DNA of 64,000 nt from Paenibacillus timonensis (lineage in GTDB: Bacteria; Bacillota; Bacilli; Paenibacillales; Paenibacillaceae), in NCBI RefSeq assembly GCF_009725205.1, contig NZ_WNZY01000004.1, positions 1 through 64,000 on the forward strand, given 5' to 3'. This document shows, piece by piece, positions 18,671-28,974 of this stretch (positions within the stretch are counted from its first letter, which is position 1; the number at the start of each line of letters is the position of its first letter). The notes under the pieces were generated by a model. That model had not been told where the DNA came from. It ran no database searches and saw only the letters and a program-made list of their open reading frames with translations. The position numbers and the translations under genes are program-made.

Positions 18671-18708
18671 CAGAGGTTCATCTCCTTTAGGTTCAAAATG
18701 TCCATTTG

Positions 18709-19077
18709 TTAAATCAAGCCGCCTGCTTCTTCGATAATACGCAGCGCCTGATGGTGTATCGATTCATCGACGACGGCGGTCAACAGAATATCATGGCCGG
18801 TTGGGCCGCCTTGTCCCCCATGGCTGAGTCCGCTCGCAGCCGGATCCGCTGCGGCGAGAATCCCTGCCGAACGGTTGGTGATCGCCGCATCCTGGGTCAC
18901 CGCCGCCAAGCTGGATATGCTTCCCGTTACCGGGTTCATCGGATCGTAACCTTCGCCGGCATAACGGCTGAAACGGTCGATCGACATATCCTCCACCCGC
19001 AGCGCACTTAATTTGCGGGCTACCCCCTCGGCTTCCTCCGGGCTTTTGAAATAGGCCAAAACATTCTTTTCAGCCAT
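18709..19077 (-). CDS. Conserved hypothetical protein, 122 aa (general-stress-like fold possible)
   Basis: Not recognised with certainty. The N terminus MAEKNVLAYFKSPEEAEGVARKLSAL and the C terminus DILLTAVVDESIHHQALRIIEEAGG look like a ferredoxin-like pair of beta-alpha-beta units. This is similar in style to the YflT-type general stress proteins of Bacillota, which read a single residue change across strand and helix. The middle is Gly/Ala/Ser-rich (residues 45-95). GGGAGGAAG precedes ATG. It lies upstream of the YfhD-like gene with a gap of 38 bases and may share its transcript. Confidence 0.75.
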   Translation of the reverse strand: MAEKNVLAYFKSPEEAEGVARKLSALRVEDMSIDRFSRYAGEGYDPMNPVTGSISSLAAVTQDAAITNRSAGILAAADPAASGLSHGGQGGPTGHDILLTAVVDESIHHQALRIIEEAGGLI

Positions 19078-19203
19078 TCTTCCTCCCTGCCTTTCGTTTT
19101 ACGCTTCAATGAAGCTGCACCCTGCACAGCCCATTATTCCGTAGGATGTAATCTTGGCCTTGGCTTTATGCAAATTTTGTTCCAGACCTGTTTATTTTAA
19201 ATT

Positions 19204-19229
19204 TGAAACGTTGAACGAACTTGTCCGTA
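19204..19229 (+). promoter_or_regulatory. Sigma-W-type (ECF) promoter
   Basis: TGAAAC (19204-19209), 16-base spacer, CGTA (19226-19229), which is exactly the sigma-W consensus known from Bacillus subtilis. It lies about 50 bases upstream of the plus-strand membrane-protein gene and points towards it. Recognition by the ECF factor at 47.6-48.1 kb is inferred. Confidence 0.7.
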
Positions 19230-19281
19230 TTACTTGCTAGGGAACAGAACATACTTACTTACATAGGAGGGTTCATGCACC

Positions 19282-19716
19282 ATGTTAAAAAGAGTGATGC
19301 TGCTCATGATGGCCTTTACCGTATTCTTCACTTTCACTGCCCCGGACTTTGCCGACGCAAGACGCGGTGGAGGGTTTAAATCCGGGCCGCGTACCTATAA
19401 ACCAACTCCGAAAAAACCGGCACAAAGCGAGTACCAGAACACGACGGGTAATCGGACGGGAGCTACGACAGGGACTCCGACGACGAACCGGGGATTCTTC
19501 AGCGGCGGCAGCTTTATGCGCGGGATGATGATCGGCGGTTTTGCCGGTCTGCTGTTCGGTGGGTTGTTTGGCAACATGGGCTTCTTTGGCAATCTCTTAG
19601 GGTTAGCCGTAAACCTGTTGGCCATCTATGTCATTATTATTGCCGTCACGGCCTTATACCGCCGGTTTAAGAAGCTACCGCGCCACGACGATTACCGGGG
19701 CGGAGGCCGATATTAA
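19282..19716 (+). CDS. Small membrane protein with signal peptide and Gly/Phe-rich membrane region
   Basis: 144 aa. Residues 1-27 are a signal peptide ending near FADARRGG. Residues 28-75 are a basic, Thr/Pro/Gly-rich extracytoplasmic stretch. From residue 80 come two hydrophobic segments, SFMRGMMIGGFAGLLFGGLFG and LLGLAVNLLAIYVIIIAVTALY, and then a basic tail RRFKKLPRHDDY. The layout is that of bacterial proteins annotated 'Tim44-like domain' in their N-terminal region, although the Tim44 domain itself is absent. AGGAGGG precedes ATG. A sigma-W-type promoter upstream suggests an envelope-stress role. Confidence 0.75.
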   Translation: MLKRVMLLMMAFTVFFTFTAPDFADARRGGGFKSGPRTYKPTPKKPAQSEYQNTTGNRTGATTGTPTTNRGFFSGGSFMRGMMIGGFAGLLFGGLFGNMGFFGNLLGLAVNLLAIYVIIIAVTALYRRFKKLPRHDDYRGGGRY

Positions 19717-19719
19717 GCC

Positions 19720-20001
19720 ATGATCCTCGGGATGGACGAGATCATTAACGCGATTTGCCTGCATACCGCTGAACGGACGGGCGTCCGCCCCACCGATGTG
19801 ACGGTGGAACTCAGTTGGGATGAAGATACCGGTTATACCGGCGAGGTTTGGGTTAACGGCCGCAGCCGTTATATCGTTGAATCGAACATCATGGAAGCGA
19901 TCATGGTGTACGTTCACCGGGAATATGGGATGCGAGTATTCCGGGAAGATATCCGGCTGGTGTTGGAGGAAGAAATCATGGCGGAGATCCAAAGCCCATA
20001 G
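19720..20001 (+). CDS. YxcD-like (DUF2653) protein
   Basis: 93 aa, small and acidic, matching what I know of the YxcD/DUF2653 family (MDEIINAICLHTAERTGVRPTDVTVELSWDE and a C-terminal FREDIRLVLEEEI). Function is unknown. It follows the membrane-protein gene by 3 bases and is thus in the same presumed ECF-controlled transcript. The start could instead be the ATG four codons in (MDEIINAI), which is where family members usually begin; neither has a strong ribosome site, so coupling to the upstream gene is likely. Confidence 0.78.
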   Translation: MILGMDEIINAICLHTAERTGVRPTDVTVELSWDEDTGYTGEVWVNGRSRYIVESNIMEAIMVYVHREYGMRVFREDIRLVLEEEIMAEIQSP

Positions 20002-20011
20002 CAAAAAAAAG

Positions 20012-20048
20012 GCGCGAACCGAGTTGAGTCCTCGGTTCGCGCTTTTTC
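20012..20048. terminator. Bidirectional terminator between yxcD-like and dnaJ
   Basis: GCGCGAACCGAG (20012-20023) pairs perfectly with CTCGGTTCGCGC (20031-20042) around TTGAGTC. It is followed by TTTTTC on the plus strand and by a run of eight T on the minus strand. Confidence 0.92.
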
Positions 20049-20056
20049 ATTGGGGA

Positions 20057-21178
20057 TCAATCCCCGCGAAATGCTCGTTTCATTCGGTCAAAGAAAGATT
20101 GTTCATGCTCATGTGTCTGTTCGCCGTCCAGCGAAGCAAATTGGCGCAAAAGCTCCTTTTGCTCGTCGCTCAGCTTGCTTGGCGTCACGATGACCACTTT
20201 CACGTGCTGATCTCCCTGGCCAATCCCGCGCAGGCGCGGAACCCCTTTGCCTTTTAAGCGAAAATAGGTTCCGGTTTGCGTCCCGGCCGGAATTTTCAGC
20301 TTCACCTTCTCCGTCAGCGTCGGAATTTCGATCTCATCGCCAAGCGCAGCTTGGGCAAACGTTAGCGGAACCTCGCAATAGATATCGTCGCCCTCGCGTT
20401 CGAAGAAATCATGCGTTTTCACGCGGATGACGATGTACAGATCACCGGCAGGACCGCCGCGCAGACCGCCTTCGCCTTCCCCAGACATCCGCAGTTGTGC
20501 CCCATCGTCAACCCCGGCAGGAATGCGCACATGAATTTTACGCTGTTTTTTCACTTTACCGCTGCCGGCACAGGTCGAACATTTTTCCTTGATGATTTGC
20601 CCTTTGCCGCCGCAGTTGCTGCAGGCCCGCCGATTAACCATACGGCCAAACGGCGTGTTCTGTACGACTTCCTGCTGACCGGTACCGTGGCACACGGAGC
20701 AAGTAACCGGCTTCGTTCCAGGTTTAGCCCCGGTGCCAAAGCAGGTGTCGCAGTTTTCGGTGCGCGGAATTGTGATGTCCGTTTCCTTGCCGAATACCGC
20801 TTCCTTGAACTCGATCGTCATCGTGTATTGCAAATCGTTGCCGCGTTGCGGAGCGTTAGGATCACGCCGACCGCCGCCGCCGCCGAAGAACATATCGAAA
20901 ATATCCCCAAAGCCGCCAAAATCCCCGCCGGAAAAGCCGCCGCCCATCCCCTGATTCGGATCAACATGGCCGTATTGGTCATAACGCGCACGTTTCCCTG
21001 AGTCACTCAGGACGTCATACGCTTCTTTAACTTCTTTAAATTTCGCTTCCGCATCCTCCGCTTTATTGACGTCCGGGTGATACTGCCGGGCCAGCTTGCG
21101 GTAAGCTTTTTTGATTTCCTCGTCGGATGCGGTTTTACCGAGGCCCAGCACCTCGTAGTAATCGCGTTTTTCTGCCAT
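20057..21178 (-). CDS. dnaJ: Chaperone protein DnaJ
   Basis: Hsp40 co-chaperone that stimulates DnaK ATPase, 373 aa with start at [12 protein letters not shown] (GTGGAAG upstream). It has a J domain with the HPD motif in QYHPDVNK, then a Gly/Phe-rich linker ([15 protein letters not shown]). Four zinc-finger repeats CxxCxGxG follow: [24 protein letters not shown] and CSTCAGSG. The C-terminal substrate domain completes it. It is the last gene of the hrcA-grpE-dnaK-dnaJ group, separated from dnaK by 206 bases that include a terminator-like hairpin, so it may also be expressed at a lower level than dnaK. Confidence 0.97.
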   Translation of the reverse strand: MAEKRDYYEVLGLGKTASDEEIKKAYRKLARQYHPDVNKAEDAEAKFKEVKEAYDVLSDSGKRARYDQYGHVDPNQGMGGGFSGGDFGGFGDIFDMFFGGGGGRRDPNAPQRGNDLQYTMTIEFKEAVFGKETDITIPRTENCDTCFGTGAKPGTKPVTCSVCHGTGQQEVVQNTPFGRMVNRRACSNCGGKGQIIKEKCSTCAGSGKVKKQRKIHVRIPAGVDDGAQLRMSGEGEGGLRGGPAGDLYIVIRVKTHDFFEREGDDIYCEVPLTFAQAALGDEIEIPTLTEKVKLKIPAGTQTGTYFRLKGKGVPRLRGIGQGDQHVKVVIVTPSKLSDEQKELLRQFASLDGEQTHEHEQSFFDRMKRAFRGD

Positions 21179-21297
21179 TCTTCCACCCCCGTCTGTCGTC
21201 TTTTGATCACGAAGCAAATTGAGAAGTTAACCCGACATATAGTTAAATCACAAAGCAAAAACCTGATTTACCAGTCATTATTTGATCACGGCAAAAG

Positions 21298-21336
21298 GAA
21301 AGTCAAAGCGCGGAAGCAGCCCGCACTTTGACCTTC
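21298..21336 (-). terminator. Terminator-like hairpin between dnaK and dnaJ
   Basis: On the minus strand GGTCAAAGTGCGG pairs with CCGCGCTTTGACTTTCC around GCTGCTT, followed by a short TTTTG. It lies 50 bases after the dnaK stop and probably acts as a partial terminator or mRNA 3' stabiliser inside the operon. Confidence 0.65.
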
Positions 21337-21384
21337 CTGGTTGCCAAAGTCTATTCCCAAGACTCTACTGCTCTGTGAGTCATC

Positions 21385-23241
<1,857 letters not shown>

Positions 23242-23286
23242 TTAATAGGTTAAATCATCTTAAATTACAAAGCAGGTTCAATCATC

Positions 23287-23913
23287 TCAGCCGCTGACTT
23301 TGACCATCGCCGGACGCAGTACCTTATCTTTCAAAAGATAACCCTTCTGTACCACTTCTACGACGATACCCTCTTCATGCTCATCGGATTCCACTTGCAT
23401 GATGGCTTGATGGAACTCAGGGTTAAACGGTTGTCCTTCCGCTTCCATCGGAATCAATCCTTCGGCCTTAAGCACGCCTTCCAACTGGCGGAAGATCATT
23501 TCCACTCCCTTAATGTAGGAATTGGCGTCCGTGCTCTCTCCGGATGAGCTAAGTGCTCGTTCAAAGTTATCAATCACCGGCAACAGCTCGGTAATCAATT
23601 TGGCGGAGGCGTATTTCCCTAACTCTTCCTTCTCCTTAACCGTACGGCGACGGAAATTATCGAAATCGGCTTGCGTTCTTAGCAGCCGCTGCTGGTAATC
23701 CTCACTCTCTGCGCGCAGCTTCTCCAATTCGGCGGAAGCGCCGGCATCTGCGGTAACCTCTTCAGCCGCAATCTGCGGTTCATCGACAACCTCTTCCTGC
23801 CTCGCGTCAGGTTCCGGCGTTTGTTGCAGGTCCTCTTGCACGTTATCGTTCATGTTCGTTTCTTCCTCTACATTATGATTGATGTTATCTTGAATCGGTT
23901 GCGATTCCTTCAA
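23287..23913 (-). CDS. grpE: Nucleotide exchange factor GrpE
   Basis: Releases ADP from DnaK. The acidic, disordered N terminus (NVEEETNMNDNVQED...) is followed by the long coiled coil (ELEKLRAESEDYQQRLLRTQADFDNFRRR) and the beta domain ending LRPAMVKVSG. I place the start at TTG 23913 (208 aa), because AAGGAGG stands 8 bases before it. The GTG three codons further up overlaps that ribosome site too closely. The gap after hrcA is 46 bases. Confidence 0.95.
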   Translation of the reverse strand: MKESQPIQDNINHNVEEETNMNDNVQEDLQQTPEPDARQEEVVDEPQIAAEEVTADAGASAELEKLRAESEDYQQRLLRTQADFDNFRRRTVKEKEELGKYASAKLITELLPVIDNFERALSSSGESTDANSYIKGVEMIFRQLEGVLKAEGLIPMEAEGQPFNPEFHQAIMQVESDEHEEGIVVEVVQKGYLLKDKVLRPAMVKVSG

Positions 23914-23959
23914 GATGCTCACCTCCTTAACATGCAGCTAGATGAATCATTCATGCATG

Positions 23960-24988
23960 TTATGGCATCCGGGTCAGAAATTTGCTCAAATCTCTCGATA
24001 AAATCTCCAATATCCGAATGACCCTGGCGTATTCCATCCGAGTTGGTCCCAAAATGCCAATAGTTCCAACCGCTTCACCTTCCAGTTGATAGGTTGCCGT
24101 GATGAGACTGCAGTTGGCGAACGCTTCATGGTCGTTCTCGGTACCGATACGCACCTGAATCCCCGAACCCGCCGCCGCAGAGATCATTCTCGTCAAAGTT
24201 GGCGTCTCCTCCAGTAAATCCAAGATGCCTTTCACCTTGTCTACGTCACGGAACTCCGGCTGGGTCAGCATGTTCGTCGCCCCGCTCAAGAAGAGGCGTT
24301 GGCCTTCCGTGCCTGCGTCAAGCGCTTGATCCAACACTTTCATCAACTCTTCAAAATGCTCGATATGCCGCTGCATCTCTTGACCGATCTCGTTATACAA
24401 GGCGGACTTGAGCTTGTAGATCGGCACGCCGGTCAGCTTGCGGTTCAATAGATTGACCACCCGTTCCATCTCTGAAACGGACAAGCCAGCCGGAACGGAT
24501 ATCGTCTTGTTCTCCACTTGTCCCGTATTCGTCACGACGATGGCAACCGCCGTCGTCTCGTTCAGCGGCAAGAGTTGAAAATGCCGCAAAGACGTATGAA
24601 AAACTTCCGGCCCAAGCAGGATGGAAGTGTAGTTGGTCATTTGGGAGAGAATGGTCCCGGCATGTTGAATCATTAGTTCGGTTGCGTTCAGCTTCTCCGC
24701 GAAAAACGCTTTTAACGTTGTCAGTTCATCATTCGTTAGCAAATTCAACGGTGTCAGATGATCCACATAGTAGCGGTATCCCTTATGAGAAGGAATACGG
24801 CCCGCCGACGTATGCGGTTGCTCCAAAAAACCGAGTTCCTCCAAATCGGCCATTTCGTTACGGATCGTCGCTGGACTGTATCCAACATCGCCCCGCTTCG
24901 AAATGCTTCGGGATCCCACAGGCTCCGCCGAGCGAATATAGTCGTCTACGATAGCGGTTAAAATCATTCTTTGGCGTTCCGTCAACAT
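23960..24988 (-). CDS. hrcA: Heat-inducible transcription repressor HrcA
   Basis: Repressor of class I heat-shock genes that binds CIRCE. Start MLTERQRMILTAIVDDYI (342 aa) follows GGAGGGATT. The N-terminal winged helix (SRSISKRGDVGYSPATIRNEMADLEELGFLEQPH, written here only as the family landmark; key part SPATIRNEM) is followed by the GAF-like regulatory domain. The Bacillota end IRILEILSRDLSKFL is present. It is the first gene of hrcA-grpE-dnaK-dnaJ, and autoregulation is shown by the CIRCE copy at its own promoter. Confidence 0.97.
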   Translation of the reverse strand: MLTERQRMILTAIVDDYIRSAEPVGSRSISKRGDVGYSPATIRNEMADLEELGFLEQPHTSAGRIPSHKGYRYYVDHLTPLNLLTNDELTTLKAFFAEKLNATELMIQHAGTILSQMTNYTSILLGPEVFHTSLRHFQLLPLNETTAVAIVVTNTGQVENKTISVPAGLSVSEMERVVNLLNRKLTGVPIYKLKSALYNEIGQEMQRHIEHFEELMKVLDQALDAGTEGQRLFLSGATNMLTQPEFRDVDKVKGILDLLEETPTLTRMISAAAGSGIQVRIGTENDHEAFANCSLITATYQLEGEAVGTIGILGPTRMEYARVIRILEILSRDLSKFLTRMP

Positions 24989-25025
24989 GGCAATCCCTCC
25001 TGAGTAACCTCGATTTTTCGGTTCG

Positions 25026-25052
25026 TTAGCACTCAATGTCGTAGAGTGCTAA
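25026..25052 (-). promoter_or_regulatory. CIRCE operator of the hrcA operon
   Basis: A perfect TTAGCACTC-N9-GAGTGCTAA inverted repeat, 37 bases upstream of the hrcA start. It is the binding site of HrcA, so the operon is predicted to be induced by heat and by misfolded protein load. Confidence 0.97.
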
Positions 25053-25063
25053 TTACTAATACA

Positions 25064-25093
25064 AAAATACCAAACCGACCTGACGATTGTCAA
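25064..25093 (-). promoter_or_regulatory. Sigma-A promoter of hrcA-grpE-dnaK-dnaJ
   Basis: On the minus strand TTGACA (25088-25093), 18-base spacer, TATTTT (25064-25069), placing the start point next to CIRCE. The -35 box begins directly after the stop codon of the upstream GNAT gene. Confidence 0.7.
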
Positions 25094-25094
25094 G

Positions 25095-25562
25095 TCAGTC
25101 CAGTATCTTCAGAACAGCGATTTCGTCGCAGCAATGCTGCTTCGCGCAATTCACGCAGTCGGTCCACACTTTCTCCGGAAAGATCTCTTTATTAACAACC
25201 GCAAATCCGTTTTTCACGAAAAAGGAAACCTCATACGTGAGCGCCATCACCTTTGGGATCGCTTGTCTCCGCGCCTCTTCTACCAACTGCTCGACGAGCA
25301 TGGAACCCAGCCCCTTGCCTTTATGGCCTTCGGCAATCCCAAGCGAACGAATCTCGACCAACTCCTCGCCCAGCTTGCACAGCGATCCGCAGCCGACAAC
25401 CTCGCCATCCACTTCCGCGACGACGAAATCCTTGATCTGGCGCTCCAGCACCGCCTGCGAACGCGGCAGCATAATGCCTCGCTGGGCATACCCCTCAATC
25501 ATCTTATATAATGGCTCGACGTCCGTTAAGTTCGCCTGTCTGCACACGGCAACCGCTGGCAT
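25095..25562 (-). CDS. GNAT N-acetyltransferase, N-acetylglutamate-synthase-like
   Basis: Acetyl-CoA-dependent acetyltransferase, 155 aa from ATG 25562 (GAGGGGG upstream); the GTG start seven codons up lies in the ribosome site. The acetyl-CoA loop is EGHKGKGLGSMLVE. The C-terminal KVWTDCVNCAKQHCCDEIAV, with its Cys cluster, is characteristic of the short ArgA-type N-acetylglutamate synthases and their relatives. An arginine-pathway role is therefore plausible, but no arg genes are near. It stands alone upstream of hrcA. Confidence 0.82.
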   Translation of the reverse strand: MPAVAVCRQANLTDVEPLYKMIEGYAQRGIMLPRSQAVLERQIKDFVVAEVDGEVVGCGSLCKLGEELVEIRSLGIAEGHKGKGLGSMLVEQLVEEARRQAIPKVMALTYEVSFFVKNGFAVVNKEIFPEKVWTDCVNCAKQHCCDEIAVLKILD

Positions 25563-25681
25563 GCTGTTTTCCCCCTCGATCACAAATCAAATAATATGAA
25601 TAAATATACATTATGCGGTATAAAACTTCAAGGAAAATGTTTCACCGCCATGTCACGTTCAAAGTATATTCAGCGGAACGC

Positions 25682-25725
25682 AAAAAAGCAGCTTAGCTAC
25701 TTCATAAATGAAGTGCAAGCTGCTT
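25682..25725 (-). terminator. Terminator of hemW
   Basis: On the minus strand AAGCAGCTT...AAGCTGCTT, with inner ACTTCAT/ATGAAGT, is followed by TTTTTTG, 13 bases after the hemW stop. Confidence 0.9.
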
Positions 25726-25738
25726 GATTCATCGGTTG

Positions 25739-26980
25739 CTATACGGTTAAAACACCGATAAACTCGCCAAATACCTCGTTTCCGAACAATACGCCTTGCT
25801 TGCTTAACCGGTAGCCTTCTCCATCCTCATGGGTCTCCAGCAAACCGGCGCTAAGCATCTTGTTGAGCGGCCGGGCAAACACGTCATCCAGCTCTTCGTC
25901 AAATTGCTTGCGGAAGTCCGCCTTGCGGATGCCGTCCAACATGCGAAGGCCTACCATCACGAAATCCTCCATCGCCTCTTCCCGGGACACGCCAAACTGC
26001 TCCAAGCGAGGAAGGCCTGCTTTCGCCGCTTCAACGTAAGGATTCACACCCTTGATATTGACGTGACGCTTGCGGCCAACATAACCGTGAGCGCCGGCAC
26101 CCAGGCCGTAATAATCCTCGTTCTTCCAATAAGTAATATTATGCCGGCTGGCAAAGCCGGGTTTCGCAAAGTTGCTAATCTCGTACTGTTTGTACCCGGC
26201 CTGCTCCATCCGTTCCATCAGCAGGAGATACATATTCAGCTCCTCCTCTTCACTGGGGAGCGGAAGCTGATTTTTGTGGTACAGCGTATGGAACAGCGTG
26301 TTCTCTTCGACCTTCAGGCTATAGATGGAATAATGGGGTAGCCCGAGTTCCAGCGCCCGAGAAAAGCTATAATCCAGCATCTCAACGGTCTGATTCGGCA
26401 GTCCGAACATCAAGTCGATGGACAGATTGTTAAGTCCGACGGCGCGCGCATTGTCCAGGCTCCGGTAAACGTCTTCCGTGTTATGAATCCGGCCGATACC
26501 GCTTAACAGTTCATTCTGGAACGCCTGCACGCCGAAGCTGACCCGGTTCACGCCGCCGTCTTTCATGACCGTCATTTTGTCCCGATCTGTCGTTCCCGGG
26601 TTGGCTTCCATCGTAAATTCAATATCGCTGGACCAATGGGGGAAATGGCGTCTGACCGATGCCAGGAAGAACTCCATTTCTTGCGGATTGAGTACAGTTG
26701 GCGTGCCCCCGCCTACAAAGATACTGCGGATTTCACCCGGTGGGGTCTGTTGAACCGTCCGTTCCATTTCACGGTCCAAGGCGCGCAAATAGTCCATCAC
26801 CGGCTGATCTTTCAGGACGTAGGAATTGAAATCGCAATAAAAGCACTTGTTCGTGCAAAACGGGATATGGATATATACGGCTTGCGGTGTGATGGATGGT
26901 TCGAGGTGCGCCATATCGCTGCCCGCCGCCGGGTTATGGATCGGCACTCCCTGCCCTGATCGGTTTGTCGTTTGGTTCAT
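25739..26980 (-). CDS. hemW: Heme chaperone HemW (radical SAM, HemN-like)
   Basis: Oxygen-independent coproporphyrinogen-oxidase-like protein now understood as a heme-insertion chaperone. The radical SAM motif CTNKCFYCDF (CxxxCxxC) follows YIHIPF near residue 45, and the GGGTPT motif and the C-terminal HemN domain follow. The start is assigned to MNQTTNRSG (413 aa), since AGGAGG lies 8 bases upstream; two ATG codons further up are spaced worse. It has an N-terminal extension of about 35 residues before the core compared with Bacillus proteins. It follows lepA, as in Bacillus. Confidence 0.93.
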   Translation of the reverse strand: MNQTTNRSGQGVPIHNPAAGSDMAHLEPSITPQAVYIHIPFCTNKCFYCDFNSYVLKDQPVMDYLRALDREMERTVQQTPPGEIRSIFVGGGTPTVLNPQEMEFFLASVRRHFPHWSSDIEFTMEANPGTTDRDKMTVMKDGGVNRVSFGVQAFQNELLSGIGRIHNTEDVYRSLDNARAVGLNNLSIDLMFGLPNQTVEMLDYSFSRALELGLPHYSIYSLKVEENTLFHTLYHKNQLPLPSEEEELNMYLLLMERMEQAGYKQYEISNFAKPGFASRHNITYWKNEDYYGLGAGAHGYVGRKRHVNIKGVNPYVEAAKAGLPRLEQFGVSREEAMEDFVMVGLRMLDGIRKADFRKQFDEELDDVFARPLNKMLSAGLLETHEDGEGYRLSKQGVLFGNEVFGEFIGVLTV

Positions 26981-27021
26981 GGTCATGCCCTCCTCCGTAA
27001 TTATCATGAATAATAGTAGAA

Positions 27022-27045
27022 AGGAAAGCCTGACGGCTTTCCTTC
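27022..27045 (-). terminator. Terminator hairpin between lepA and hemW
   Basis: AAGGAAAGCC (27022-27031) pairs perfectly with GGCTTTCCTT (27036-27045) around TGAC. The minus-strand continuation TCTACTATTATT is T-rich, so this is a probable partial terminator after lepA. Confidence 0.7.
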
Positions 27046-27064
27046 ATCTAACGATTTGCATTTC

Positions 27065-28882
27065 TTAATTGTCGTCGATCTTCAGTACGGCCATAAACGC
27101 TTCCTGCGGTACCTCGACGTTGCCGACCTGCTTCATCCGCTTCTTGCCTTCCTTCTGCTTCTCCAGCAGCTTGCGCTTCCGCGAGATATCACCGCCGTAA
27201 CATTTGGCAAGGACGTTCTTGCGCATCGCCTTAACGGTCTCGCGGGCGATGACCTTCTGCCCGATCGAGGCCTGAATCGGCACTTCAAACATTTGGCGCG
27301 GGATCAGCTCACGCAGCTTCTCGCAAATGATCCGGCCGCGGTGGTAAGCACGTTCGCGGTGGACGATAAAGGACAAAGCGTCGACCTGCTCTCCGTTCAG
27401 GAGGATGTCCATCTTCACCAGGTTCGATTGACGATAACCCGACAGCTCATAATCGAAGGAAGCGTAACCCTTCGTGCTCGATTTCAACTGATCGAAGAAG
27501 TCGTATACAATCTCCGACAATGGCACCTGGTACGTAATCGTCACACGGGTTGTGTCAAGGTATTCCATATTCACGAACTCGCCGCGTTTGCTTTGGCAGA
27601 GTTCCATAACGGTTCCAACATAATCATTGGGTACGATGATCGCCGCTTTGACGTAAGGCTCCTCGACATAGTCGATTTTGCCGACCTCCGGATAGTTGGA
27701 CGGGTTGTCGATGGAGATCGTCTCACCGTTCGTCAGCGTTACCTTGTAAATAACGCTTGGCGCCGTCGTAATCAGCGGTATGTTGAATTCCCGCTCAATC
27801 CGTTCCTGAATGACGTCCATGTGCAACAATCCCAGGAAGCCGCAACGGAAACCGAACCCCAGCGCGCTTGAGGTTTCTGGTTCGAAGCTCAGCGAAGCGT
27901 CGTTCAACTGCAGCTTCTCCAACGCTTCACGCAGATCGTTGTAATCCGACGTTTCGATCGGATACAAGCCGCAATAGACCATCGGGTTAATCTTACGGTA
28001 ACCCGGCAGCGGTTCAAGTGTCGAGTGCTTCGCGTCCGTGACGGTATCCCCGACGCGAGTGTCGCCGACCGTCTTGATCCCGGCAACGATAAAGCCGACA
28101 TCGCCGACATTCAGTTCGTCCACGATTGTCATCCGCGGTTTGAAAGCACCCACTTCGATAACCTCAAACGTTTTTTCCGTTGCCATCATTTTAATTTTCG
28201 AGCCAGCCTTAATCTGCCCGTCAATGACGCGCACGTAAACGATAACACCCTTGTAAGGGTCATAATGCGAATCGAAAATCAGCGCCTTCAGCGGCTGATC
28301 CGGGTCTCCCGTTGGTGCAGGCACCTTCTGTACGACCTGCTCCAGAATCTCCTTAATCCCGATCCCGGCTTTAGCGGAAGCGTGCACCGCTTCGCTGGCA
28401 TCGAGGCCGATGACATCCTCAATCTCCTGCTTCACCCGATCGGGATCGGCGCTTGGCAAGTCGATTTTGTTAATGACCGGCAAAATCTCCAGGTTGTTAT
28501 CGAGCGCCAGATAAACGTTGGCCAACGTTTGCGCCTCGATCCCCTGAGCGGCGTCCACTACCAGCAAGGCGCCTTCGCAAGCGGCCAAACTGCGGGAGAC
28601 CTCGTAAGTGAAGTCGACGTGTCCCGGCGTATCGATGAGGTTCAGCAAATACTCCTCCCCATCGTCGGCGCGATAGGTTAAGCGGACGGCCTGCAGTTTA
28701 ATCGTGATTCCACGTTCGCGCTCCAAATCCATTTGGTCAAGGACCTGCTCCTGCATTTCCCGGGAAGTCAGCGCCCCGGTATACTCCAGAATTCGGTCGG
28801 CCAATGTCGATTTGCCATGGTCTATATGTGCAATAATACAGAAATTGCGAATTTTCGCTTGTCTAGCCCTAATATCTGTCAT
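27065..28882 (-). CDS. lepA: Elongation factor 4 (LepA)
   Basis: Ribosome-associated GTPase that acts on stalled or translocating ribosomes. Start [13 protein letters not shown] gives 605 aa, the usual length. GTPase motifs are [10 protein letters not shown] (G1), DTPGHVDF (G3) and NKIDLP (G4). The C-terminal LepA-specific domain ends [26 protein letters not shown] precedes the ATG. In Bacillus the neighbour upstream is yqxA/spoIIP; here the 11-kb mannan cluster lies between. Confidence 0.98.
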   Translation of the reverse strand: MTDIRARQAKIRNFCIIAHIDHGKSTLADRILEYTGALTSREMQEQVLDQMDLERERGITIKLQAVRLTYRADDGEEYLLNLIDTPGHVDFTYEVSRSLAACEGALLVVDAAQGIEAQTLANVYLALDNNLEILPVINKIDLPSADPDRVKQEIEDVIGLDASEAVHASAKAGIGIKEILEQVVQKVPAPTGDPDQPLKALIFDSHYDPYKGVIVYVRVIDGQIKAGSKIKMMATEKTFEVIEVGAFKPRMTIVDELNVGDVGFIVAGIKTVGDTRVGDTVTDAKHSTLEPLPGYRKINPMVYCGLYPIETSDYNDLREALEKLQLNDASLSFEPETSSALGFGFRCGFLGLLHMDVIQERIEREFNIPLITTAPSVIYKVTLTNGETISIDNPSNYPEVGKIDYVEEPYVKAAIIVPNDYVGTVMELCQSKRGEFVNMEYLDTTRVTITYQVPLSEIVYDFFDQLKSSTKGYASFDYELSGYRQSNLVKMDILLNGEQVDALSFIVHRERAYHRGRIICEKLRELIPRQMFEVPIQASIGQKVIARETVKAMRKNVLAKCYGGDISRKRKLLEKQKEGKKRMKQVGNVEVPQEAFMAVLKIDDN

Positions 28883-28974
28883 CCTTACCCCCACCACAAA
28901 TCATCGAAGTCATACAATCAATTTATTATATCAGTTGCAGGGGCAAGCAGCAATCACGAAGAGTTATTTTCCGT

